From assembly GCF_042643165.1 (NCBI RefSeq), contig NZ_JBHRSH010000001.1, positions 992,001 through 1,056,000 on the forward strand: a stretch of DNA of 64,000 bases, written 5' to 3'. The notes beneath the pieces were generated by a model that worked only from the letters and a program-made list of their open reading frames with translations, was not told where the DNA came from and ran no database searches. The stretch comes from Hyphococcus aureus. GTDB taxonomy: Bacteria > Pseudomonadota > Alphaproteobacteria > Caulobacterales > Parvularculaceae. Below, in pieces: positions 8,680 through 16,017 of the stretch. The stretch's first letter is position 1. Each line of letters starts with the position of its first letter. The position numbers were made by a program, and so were the translations under genes.

Positions 8680-10584
8680 TCAATCGAGCGTTCTAACGAC
8701 GCGAAAGCCCGTCTCGCTATTGCGGGTTTCGGAGGCCTCGCTCCGCCGGGAGGCCGAGCGCAACCGCCAGCCCGGCGAGCTCCAGGCGCCGCCTTTCACC
8801 ACCCGGCGGGCGCAATTACCGTCGATCCGGGCGGCCCCGGTGACAGGCCCGCCATTATGGCTCGCATTCCAGCAATCGAGCGTCCATTCGGCGACATTGC
8901 CGTGCATGTCGAAAAGACCAAAAGCGTTGTGGCGGAAACGCGTCACCGGAACCGTCTGTCCACGGAAAATCGCCGCGCCCGCCCGATAAGGATAGTGGCC
9001 GTTGAAATTCGCCGTCTCTGCGGAAAGCTGATCGCCATAATGAAACGCGCCGCCCGTGCCCGCACGCGCGGCGTATTCCCATTCCGCCTCGCTGGGGAGA
9101 TGATAGTAATGGCCGGTTTTCGCCGACAGCCAGCGCGCATAGGCCGAGGCGTCTTCAAAGGAAACATTGATCACCGGCCGCTCGCCGCGGCCCCAACCGG
9201 CGTCATCGGGTTCATAATTGCGGCAGCCGCCTTCGGCGACGCATAGCGCCCACTGGTCGAAAGTGGTTTCGCGCGTCGCGATGGCAAAGCGATAACCGAT
9301 ATCGACCCGCCGCTGCGGGCTTTCTTCGGGCTGGCGGTCTTGTTCGTCATTGCGCGCGCCCATCATGAAAGCGCCGCCATTAAGCGCCGCCATATCGGGG
9401 CAACCTTCGCAGTCGGTAAAATAATCACCAAGATAGGTATCGGGCGCCGCAGCGACGGCCTGATTTTCAGGGGCGACCTCGTCGCCGGAGAGGGCCGCCG
9501 CCTCCACCGCTGACGCAAGCTGGGCCAGCGCCGCCTGATTGAGATCCGCAGCAAGCGGCTCCTCCACTGGCGCCGGAGGCTTGAGGCTCGGAACCATGAG
9601 CGTCGCCGGCGCAGTCGCGGGCTCTTCCGGCGACGTTTCGTCGTCATCGGTCTCTTCCGCCGATAACGGCTCGGCTTGCGCAAAGTCAGCATTTTCCGCC
9701 GCGCCGGGAATATTCTCCGGAGCGTCCGATTCAGCCGGTTCTGGATTGTTGAGCGTCCGTCTTTCAGCAGTAAATTCTTCAGGCGGCGGCGCACCGGGGG
9801 CCAGCCGCACCAGCGCGATATTGGCGCCAGGCGCGGGTTTTTCTTCCTCTTCCAGCGGCGCCGATTGCGCGGACACGGGTGCGATCGGCGCCGGACGCGA
9901 GCGCAGCGACCCAACCATGAAAGAAACACCCGCAGCAAAGGCGAGAACACCGAGACCGCCGGCCAGAAGGGGCGCCGCTGGGAAAAGCCGCTTGCGCCAC
10001 AAGGCCCGCGCCGGATGATGTGGAACAGCACCATCCTCCGTAAACAGATCATCGAGAAGGCGCGGCGCAGAACCATCAGCCTGCGTCCCGGCTTGCGTTT
10101 CTCCGCAAGCGGCGACGGGCTCAACCGGAACGTCCTCTCCCCTGAATTGAGGCGCGGAAACGGGTCCGCGAAAATCCTTATGGGCGGGCTGATCGAGTCC
10201 CGCCCGCGCCTTCAGCGCTTCGATATCTGAGAGGACGAAGCGCCAGCGCGGATCACCATCGTCGCCGCGCCATCCGGCGAGATCCATAGGCGCCACATCG
10301 CGAGAGCCAAAAGGCGGCTCAACCCGGCCGATGCTGACTGGCGTCAGGCGCCGGGCTTTCCAGGCGTCACGGGCGACCTCAATCAAACCAGGCTTATCGA
10401 GCGCGACGCCGGTCCATAACACCACCACCGCGTCGATGCGCGCCGGATCGAAGGCGCCGGGATCAAGCTTGTAGCCCGCACGCAAAAGCGCCTTCGCGAT
10501 TTTATCCGCGAAGTTCGCATTAGCGCTCGCCGCTAGCAGCTGAACGACGCCTTTGGCGCCCGGCTCTATCTCTTGTTGAGGCAT
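8680..10584 (-). CDS. TIR-like / single-TM / FGE (SUMF1)-like membrane protein, copy 1
   Basis: A 634-residue protein in four parts. Residues 12-121 resemble a bacterial TIR_2 domain (strand VVVLW, then TPVSIGRVEPPFG and DLAGWRGDDGDPRWRFVL). Residues 122-200 are a linker, 203-226 one membrane helix, 227-385 an acidic Pro/Ala/Glu-rich linker, and 388-632 a formylglycine-generating-enzyme-like domain (MMGAR, LPSEAEWEYAARAG, GLFDMHGNVAEWT, VVKGGAW, GFRVVR). With the TIR part inside, the FGE-like part would face the periplasm. The FGE copper-site cysteines expected after GGAW are absent, and the position of the TIR catalytic Glu appears to be Val, so both domains look non-enzymatic. Paralog at 14017-15801. 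Confidence 0.8.
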   Translation of the reverse strand: MPQQEIEPGAKGVVQLLAASANANFADKIAKALLRAGYKLDPGAFDPARIDAVVVLWTGVALDKPGLIEVARDAWKARRLTPVSIGRVEPPFGSRDVAPMDLAGWRGDDGDPRWRFVLSDIEALKARAGLDQPAHKDFRGPVSAPQFRGEDVPVEPVAACGETQAGTQADGSAPRLLDDLFTEDGAVPHHPARALWRKRLFPAAPLLAGGLGVLAFAAGVSFMVGSLRSRPAPIAPVSAQSAPLEEEEKPAPGANIALVRLAPGAPPPEEFTAERRTLNNPEPAESDAPENIPGAAENADFAQAEPLSAEETDDDETSPEEPATAPATLMVPSLKPPAPVEEPLAADLNQAALAQLASAVEAAALSGDEVAPENQAVAAAPDTYLGDYFTDCEGCPDMAALNGGAFMMGARNDEQDRQPEESPQRRVDIGYRFAIATRETTFDQWALCVAEGGCRNYEPDDAGWGRGERPVINVSFEDASAYARWLSAKTGHYYHLPSEAEWEYAARAGTGGAFHYGDQLSAETANFNGHYPYRAGAAIFRGQTVPVTRFRHNAFGLFDMHGNVAEWTLDCWNASHNGGPVTGAARIDGNCARRVVKGGAWSSPGWRLRSASRRSEASETRNSETGFRVVRTLD

Positions 10585-10754
10585 GATCCCCGGTCACATC
10601 GCCCGCGCAGGAAAACAGCTTAGCCCCCAAGCCGCCGCTGCTTTTAAGGCGCGCAAGATTGCACGACGGACCTCTCAACGACATTACGATGCGTTAAGCA
10701 ACCCCGTCTTGCGGCAGGTGTTTGGGGAAAACCGAATGAAGTCTCCGGAAAATC

Positions 10755-12395
10755 TCAGCTTTTTTCCTTGTCGATTTTCGCCGCCGCACGCACGAGATTG
10801 ATGAATTCCGCACGGTCGCCAAAGGGGTCGTCGCCCTTGGCGTCGTGCGCCAGCGCAATGATCTCCTCATAGGAATAGCGGTCCGTGTAACCGGCGCGTT
10901 GCAACTTTTGTCCGAAAGCGGCGACGGCGGCGGCAAAGCGCGCATCAGCCGGCGCTTTATCGAGCGATGAAAAAGCATCCGCGGTTGCCACCGGCGTTTC
11001 GATCAGGCGGCTGTCCTCTTCTTCCGGCAATTTGTAGCGCAGGCGCACAAAGGCGACTTCATCGGTTTTGCCTGAAACCGCAGGGGCCGCCCCATAGCGC
11101 CGGTCATCGATCAGCCTTGCATCCGAGCCCGCCAACGCCAGCTCATAAAGCGCCGTCACCGTATGGCCGGAACCGATATCGCCCGCGTCGATGGCGTCGT
11201 TGTTGAAATCTTCGCGGTTGAGGAGCCGGGTTTCATAGCCGATGAGGCGATATTCCGCGACCACCGTCGGATTGAATTCCACCTGGAATTTCAGGTCTTT
11301 CGCTATCGGGAACAGGGTCGAGCGAAACTCGCGCACCAGCACTTTGCGCGCCTCGTTCAGCGTATCGATATAGGCGGCGACGCCATTGCCAGCCTGAGCC
11401 AGCTTCTGGGCGATGACGTCATTGTAATTGCCCTCGCCGAAACCGAGCACCGTGAGATAAATGCCGCTTTTTCTTTTGCGCGCGACAAAGTCCTCAAGGC
11501 TGTCGGCGTCGATAACGCCGACATTGAAGTCGCCGTCAGTGGCCAGGATGATGCGGTTCACCTTGTCGTCAGCGAAATTTTCTTCCGCGAGTTTATAGGC
11601 CAGCGACAGCCCTTCGCCGCCAGCAGTGGAACCGCCCGCTTCGAGCGCATTCAGGGCTTCCATGATTTTGGTTTTCTTGTTTCCGGGCGTCGGTTCAAGG
11701 ACGACGCCAGCAGCGCCCGCATAGACGACAATGGAAATACGGTCGTCTTTCGACATTTCATCGACCAGCAATTCCACAGATTTCTTGACCAGCGGTAGCT
11801 TGTTGTCGGCCTGCATGGAGCCCGAAACATCAAGCAGGAGAACGATATTCGTGTCCGGCGTTTCTGTGGGCTGGAGATCAAACCCTTTCACGCCGATATG
11901 CATGAGCCTTGTCCCGGCGTTCCAGGGCGATGGCGTCACCCAGACGGTCGGTGTAAACGGCGCGTCGGCGCTCTTTGGTTCAGTATACTGATAATCAAAG
12001 TAATTTACATATTCTTCGACCCGCACCGAATCCGACGGCGGCAGCATATTGTTTGAAGAAATATATCGGCGCATCACCGAATAGGCGGTCGTGTCCACAT
12101 CCGATGAAAAAGTGGAAACCGGCTCTTCGCTGGTGAGCTTCACCGGGTTCGGATCGGTTTCTTCATATTGCTCGGTGATGGCGGGTTCCGGAGGGGGCGC
12201 CATCATCGGACGCGCTACGCTTGCGAAAGCCATGGATCCGGGCTGCGGGCCTTGCATTTTTTGCGCAGTAACGATGACAGTGTCCGACTCTTCAGCCTCC
12301 GCAAACTGATCTTCAAACGCTTCATCCGTGGTTGAACAAGCTGCGATCAACAGCATGGCTCCGGCGGACACCGCCGCCAATAATCTCATTTTCAT
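10755..12395 (-). CDS. YfbK-type VWA domain lipoprotein
   Basis: A 546-residue predicted lipoprotein: the lipobox LIAAC puts the lipidated cysteine at residue 20. A von Willebrand N-terminal region (about 82-165) precedes a VWA domain (about 182-345) with an intact metal-binding motif DVSGSM (Asp189, Ser191, Ser193) and ATDGD at 285-289. A DUF3520-like C-terminus ends the protein. The family is E. coli YfbK-like; its role is unknown, though VWA domains usually bind protein partners through a metal ion. GGGAGAGG precedes ATG 12395. It is upstream of and co-directional with the TIR/FGE-like gene at 8680, 170 bases away, with microprotein genes just upstream of it. Confidence 0.85.
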   Translation of the reverse strand: MKMRLLAAVSAGAMLLIAACSTTDEAFEDQFAEAEESDTVIVTAQKMQGPQPGSMAFASVARPMMAPPPEPAITEQYEETDPNPVKLTSEEPVSTFSSDVDTTAYSVMRRYISSNNMLPPSDSVRVEEYVNYFDYQYTEPKSADAPFTPTVWVTPSPWNAGTRLMHIGVKGFDLQPTETPDTNIVLLLDVSGSMQADNKLPLVKKSVELLVDEMSKDDRISIVVYAGAAGVVLEPTPGNKKTKIMEALNALEAGGSTAGGEGLSLAYKLAEENFADDKVNRIILATDGDFNVGVIDADSLEDFVARKRKSGIYLTVLGFGEGNYNDVIAQKLAQAGNGVAAYIDTLNEARKVLVREFRSTLFPIAKDLKFQVEFNPTVVAEYRLIGYETRLLNREDFNNDAIDAGDIGSGHTVTALYELALAGSDARLIDDRRYGAAPAVSGKTDEVAFVRLRYKLPEEEDSRLIETPVATADAFSSLDKAPADARFAAAVAAFGQKLQRAGYTDRYSYEEIIALAHDAKGDDPFGDRAEFINLVRAAAKIDKEKS

Positions 12396-12536
12396 GAAGT
12401 CCCTCTCCCAAATTCACGCCCGGACGAAGTCTGGCGGGCGGAAAGGGCGAAAATACGGCAGCCTTCATCTTCTGAAAACTGTCAGGCGCCAAGGAGGGGC
12501 GGCCCGGCGCCTGACCTGCCGTCAGCATGAAAGCGC

Positions 12537-12626
12537 CTAAATAGCGCCGCCGACGGTCTGGCCGATAATTCCGACGACAAAGACAAACGCGACAATCTGC
12601 AAAATGAATACGGTTGAATTGGTCAT
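12537..12626 (-). CDS. 29-residue membrane microprotein A
   Basis: A short frame, ATG 12626 to TAG, encoding 29 residues. It begins MTNSTVFILQIVAF and continues hydrophobically to GQTVGGAI, a single predicted membrane helix with polar ends. An AGGAGAAAG ribosome-binding site sits at ideal distance before the ATG. It is the same length as the next frame upstream (12684-12773), and both lie between the regulator and the VWA lipoprotein gene. I recognise no family. The strong ribosome site and the matched twin argue for translation; conservation in relatives would settle it. Confidence 0.6.
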   Translation of the reverse strand: MTNSTVFILQIVAFVFVVGIIGQTVGGAI

Positions 12627-12683
12627 GATCTTTCTCCTGATGGCAGGCGGCGCGCGCTACAGGCGCTATACCTGCGGTAAGAC

Positions 12684-12773
12684 TTAAACGCCGTTGCTGA
12701 TGACGCTTTCGATCAATGCAAGCGCCACAGCGGTGGTCAGCAACAGAACTGAAATGAAGACTGCGTTCGGCAT
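12684..12773 (-). CDS. 29-residue membrane microprotein B
   Basis: A second short frame of exactly 29 codons (ATG 12773 to TAA). It opens MPNAVFISVLLLTTAVALAL and ends IESVISNGV, again one membrane helix. A GGGAGAG ribosome-binding site lies eight bases upstream. The sequence is not an obvious copy of microprotein A, but length, topology and spacing match. It is the first gene on the minus strand after the GTAACC/GGTTAC operator region, so it is probably controlled with it. Function unknown. Confidence 0.58.
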   Translation of the reverse strand: MPNAVFISVLLLTTAVALALIESVISNGV

Positions 12774-12816
12774 GGAGCGGCTCTCCCTTTATTGGCGGAA
12801 CGGTGGGTTCCGGCTT

Positions 12817-12869
12817 GTAACCTTTCATATCCATATTGACGGTTACGAATTAGCGCTTATATTGTAACC
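12817..12869. promoter_or_regulatory. repeated GTAACC/GGTTAC operator over a promoter
   Basis: Three hexamer sites occur in 53 bases: GTAACC 12817-12822, GGTTAC 12841-12846 and GTAACC 12864-12869. The last two form an inverted repeat with extended arms (TGACGGTTAC against GTAACCGTTCA). That repeat overlaps a plus-strand promoter, TTGACG (12836-12841), 16 bases, TATATT (12858-12863), which would drive the CGNR-regulator gene at 12897. The sites also sit upstream of the divergent microprotein genes, so a DNA-binding protein here could control both directions. The adjacent regulator is the obvious candidate (inference). Confidence 0.5.
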
Positions 12870-12896
12870 GTTCAATCGATTTTTACTGGTTATGTG

Positions 12897-13523
12897 ATGA
12901 GATTTTCTTCTTACGCCTGGTCCGAGAAGGACATGATCGGCGGCAACGCCGCCCTCGATTTCGTCAACACCGCCGCATATTGGACGACCGGCGACCCGGA
13001 AGACCGCCTGGGCGGGCCTGAAGGGTTCGGGAAATGGGCCGCGGCCGCGGGTCTTCTCTATGGGGATGACATGGCGCGGCTTGAAAAAGAGATCGCGGAC
13101 GATCCCAAGGCCGGAGAAGAAGCCTTCAAAACAGCCGTCGCTCTACGCGCAGCTTTATGGCGGATTTTCAACGCCATCGTCACACATGGTGATGTGGATG
13201 AGGGCGACCTTGCTCTTCTCGATGAATGTAAGGTGCGCGCAGCGCGCCATTGCCGCATCGCGCATGACGGCGACGGCTTCCGACGGCGTTGCGCCGATGA
13301 AGCGCCGGCGCTTGAGCGCGCCTTACGCCTCATTGTCGAAGCGGCGGAAGAGTTGTTGCTTCATGGCCGCCTTGACCGCTTGCATGCCTGCGGCGGCGAG
13401 AGCTGCGAGTGGCTGTTTATTGATTTGTCCAAGAACGGCCGGCGGCGCTGGTGCGATATGGCCACCTGCGGCAATGACGCCAAGGTCAAAAAATTCCGTA
13501 AGCGGAAGAAAAAGGCGGCCTAG
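12897..13523 (+). CDS. CGNR zinc finger / ABATE domain regulator
   Basis: A 208-residue protein with the ABATE N-terminal domain (GGNAALDFVNTA near residue 15) and a C-terminal CGNR zinc finger. The finger reads CGGESCEWLFID...RRRWCDMATCGNDAK, with four spaced cysteines and the diagnostic CGN-K. Such proteins are predicted stress-linked transcription regulators. The frame could open one codon earlier at GTG 12894; ATG 12897 is used. A promoter with an overlapping inverted repeat lies just upstream (12817-12869), suggesting autoregulation. It interrupts an otherwise minus-strand block of secreted and membrane proteins and probably controls them (inference). Confidence 0.85.
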   Translation: MRFSSYAWSEKDMIGGNAALDFVNTAAYWTTGDPEDRLGGPEGFGKWAAAAGLLYGDDMARLEKEIADDPKAGEEAFKTAVALRAALWRIFNAIVTHGDVDEGDLALLDECKVRAARHCRIAHDGDGFRRRCADEAPALERALRLIVEAAEELLLHGRLDRLHACGGESCEWLFIDLSKNGRRRWCDMATCGNDAKVKKFRKRKKKAA

Positions 13524-13535
13524 GCCGCCTCATCC

Positions 13536-13934
13536 TTAGTAATAACCAGTGCCGTAATAGACCGGCCGCGCAATGCACCTGACGCCATCCACCGGCCGGT
13601 CATATGTCCCGTAGGGATCAGTCGATACCGTCCCGCCATAAGAATAGACCGTACCCGGATAGCCATTGCCGTTATTGGCCCAGGAAGGGCAATAATAAAC
13701 TGCGGCATAAGTTGAATAGCTGGCGCTTGCATCTTCCTGATAGCGGCGAAGCTGCGCGCGCTTGCGCTCCAGACAGACACTGTCATAGCCGGCGAAATCA
13801 CCGTCTTCGTCATAGACGCTACATTGCTGGTAATCGCCGTTTGACAATTGCTGCGCCGAAGCAGGCGCGCCGCCCACACTCAATCCGAACGCAACGGCGC
13901 CAACCGCCAGAACGCACAACCGCTGAATTTTCAT
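13536..13934 (-). CDS. small secreted Tyr/Gly-rich protein, unknown
   Basis: A 132-residue protein with a clear Sec signal peptide (MKIQRLCVLAVGAVAFGLS, cleavage probably after ASA near residue 27). The mature part has four cysteines that could form two disulfides, and a Tyr/Gly/Ser-rich second half. I recognise no family. It lies between the regulator gene (convergent, 12 bases away) and the second TIR/FGE-like gene on the same strand. Confidence 0.6.
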   Translation of the reverse strand: MKIQRLCVLAVGAVAFGLSVGGAPASAQQLSNGDYQQCSVYDEDGDFAGYDSVCLERKRAQLRRYQEDASASYSTYAAVYYCPSWANNGNGYPGTVYSYGGTVSTDPYGTYDRPVDGVRCIARPVYYGTGYY

Positions 13935-14016
13935 GAGATAGCCCCTCTCTCTCGCCCTGCCCGCTGACAGTTACGGCAGACATTGGGGCGAAAATGAGAC
14001 GCGGGACGCGGTTCGA

Positions 14017-15801
14017 CTATCCTAAATCGCGCGCGACGCGGAACCCGTTGTCAAACTCGCGCGCACCCGCAGGCTTGCCAATACGATGCGCCGACCGCAG
14101 GCGCCAGCCGCCCGTGTTCCACGCGCCGCCTTTCAACACATGCTTCGTGCAATCGCCGGTCGCCACCGCCGATCCGTCTGACGGCGCGCCCGCATGAGTC
14201 TCCGTCCAGCAATCGGCAGTCCATTCCCAAGCGTTGCCATGCATATCATAGAGGCCGAAAGCGTTTGGCGCGAAGCTCGCCACAGGAACCGTCCGTCCAC
14301 GGTAGGTTTCTTTTTCGCCGCTGTAAGGATACTGGCCATTATAATTCGCCTGTCCCGCGCGCACCGTCGAGCCGGTGGCGAACGGCGCCGACGAGCCTGC
14401 GCGCGCAGCATACTCCCATTCGGCTTCCGTCGGCAGGCGGTAAGGCTGGCCGGTCTTTTTGGAAAGCCAGGCGACATAGGAAAGCGCGTCTTCGTAAGAA
14501 ACGGAAACGACCGGGCGTTGGTCGCGCCCCCAGCCATGATCCGGCGCCTTGTAGGCGCAGCCGCCATCGGCGACGCAGGTGTCCCATTCCTCATAAGTCA
14601 CTTCGCGCGACGATAGTGCGAAGCCATTCCTGAAGGTGATGTCGCGAACGGGGCTTTCAGCGGGCTTGGCGCCGACCTCGCCGGGCCGCGCGCCCATCTG
14701 AAACACGCCCGCAGGCAAGGCCGCCATATCTGGGCAGTTGGCGCAATCGCGGAAAATATCGCCCGCAGAGCTTTTTTCTTGCGGCGTCTCCGCAGCGACA
14801 GCAGCGATCAGGGTCTGGATCGCGTCATCATCCGCCGCGCCTGACGCTGCCATATCCGTTTCAGCAGAGGCGGGCGTCACGGTAAGCGCAAGCTGAACCG
14901 GCTCTTCGCTGTTAGCCTGCGCCCCTATCATATCGTCAGCGCTTTCCGGGGCGGGCGGAATTATAATTTCCGTAGACGGATTATCTTCCGGCTTGACCGT
15001 CAGCGAAGCCAGCGACGACGGCGTTTCAACCGAAGGGTCAGGGATCACGTTTTCAGCCGGACGTGAAGCAATCTCGGCGGAACGCGCGGCGAGTTGCGGT
15101 TGCGCCGCAAGCTCCGGCGCGGGAAGGATCACCGGCGCCAGCACCGCCGTCGCAACCGTCATCAAAACGAGGCCCGCGGTGGCGCCGAAGGCGACTTCCT
15201 TCGCACTGAAGCGCCGTTTCGGTTTTGGCCGGTGCAATAAGGCGGGGCGCGCCGTCACCGGCTCCGTTGGCTCTGACGGCGCATTGGCGGCGCTATAGTC
15301 TGTCGCCAGCATCTCGGCGCCGGGCGTCCACAACTCCTGATCGCCGATAAGCCCCGGCTCATCATTATGCGGCTCCAGATCGGGCGCTGACCAGACATCC
15401 GCATCGCTGAGCCCCATGCGCTGCGTCGTCAACTGGATCTCCTCCAGCACAAAGCGCCAGCGCGGATCATCCGGCGCGCCGGTCCATCCGGAAAGATCCA
15501 CCGGCGGCAAATTCTCGAACCCGCCAGGCGGGAGAGCGCCGCCGACCGCCACGGGAATCAATGCGCCGCGATCCATCGCCTCTTCGGCCTGGCGGTGGAG
15601 CTTGGCGAGCTTTGCCGCCGCATGAGTCCAGACCACAATCGCGGCGCTGTCGCCATTGCCGCCAGCCTGCGGACCGGGGTCGCACTGATCAGCGCTTACG
15701 CGCGTAGCCGCGTGCCCGGCATGCGCAAGCGCGGCGGCGATTTTCGCGCCCAGCGCCTCATCGCGAGGAGCATGAAGAATGGAGATCGGGGACATCGGCA
15801 T
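14017..15801 (-). CDS. TIR-like / single-TM / FGE (SUMF1)-like membrane protein, copy 2
   Basis: A 594-residue paralog of the protein at 8680-10584 with the same order: TIR-like domain 5-122 (AIVVWTH, LIPVAVGG, DLSGWTGAPDDPRWRFVL), basic stop-transfer region KPKRRF, membrane helix about 203-226, long acidic linker, then an FGE-like domain 348-592 (QMGAR, LPTEAEWEYAARAG, GLYDMHGNAWEWT, VLKGGAW, GFRVAR). Gln appears where active TIR enzymes have the catalytic Glu, and the copper-binding FGE cysteines after GGAW are missing. Start: ATG 15801, with another ATG at 15795; neither has a strong ribosome site. Linkers diverge far more than the two end domains. Confidence 0.8.
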   Translation of the reverse strand: MPMSPISILHAPRDEALGAKIAAALAHAGHAATRVSADQCDPGPQAGGNGDSAAIVVWTHAAAKLAKLHRQAEEAMDRGALIPVAVGGALPPGGFENLPPVDLSGWTGAPDDPRWRFVLEEIQLTTQRMGLSDADVWSAPDLEPHNDEPGLIGDQELWTPGAEMLATDYSAANAPSEPTEPVTARPALLHRPKPKRRFSAKEVAFGATAGLVLMTVATAVLAPVILPAPELAAQPQLAARSAEIASRPAENVIPDPSVETPSSLASLTVKPEDNPSTEIIIPPAPESADDMIGAQANSEEPVQLALTVTPASAETDMAASGAADDDAIQTLIAAVAAETPQEKSSAGDIFRDCANCPDMAALPAGVFQMGARPGEVGAKPAESPVRDITFRNGFALSSREVTYEEWDTCVADGGCAYKAPDHGWGRDQRPVVSVSYEDALSYVAWLSKKTGQPYRLPTEAEWEYAARAGSSAPFATGSTVRAGQANYNGQYPYSGEKETYRGRTVPVASFAPNAFGLYDMHGNAWEWTADCWTETHAGAPSDGSAVATGDCTKHVLKGGAWNTGGWRLRSAHRIGKPAGAREFDNGFRVARDLG

Positions 15802-16017
15802 GTGTGAGGGTTAATCGTTTCTAAATCGCGACAATCAAGTTCGCCCAAGGGCTGCGGACTGGAGGGCAATCGCCCTTCTAAGGCGAATCGGGGCCGCAGG
15901 CCGAGAGGGTTAAGCTAAAAACTTTGCAATAAAAACATGGGGAAAATCGTAGGGTGATTAACCCTTTCCATTAGAGTTTGTTCCTGATATGTTCTAACGG
16001 CTTTACGGGGAGAGCTC
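15802..16017. promoter_or_regulatory. divergent intergenic region, TIR/FGE copy 2 and comM
   Basis: These 216 bases separate two divergent genes and should hold both promoters. A small hairpin, GGGCAATCGCCC (15872-15883), and two TTAA-containing segments (near 15910 and 15959) are visible, but no full CtrA site. A GGGGAGAG ribosome site precedes comM. Confidence 0.3.

Noticed and set aside
12322..12834. 170-codon minus-strand frame spanning both microprotein genes
   Set aside because: It is in a different frame from the two ribosome-site-bearing short genes, has no signal or fold, and crosses the operator region.
15959..15975. Possible CtrA site before comM
   Set aside because: TTAACCCTTTCCATTAG matches only one half; the second half is CATT rather than TTAA.
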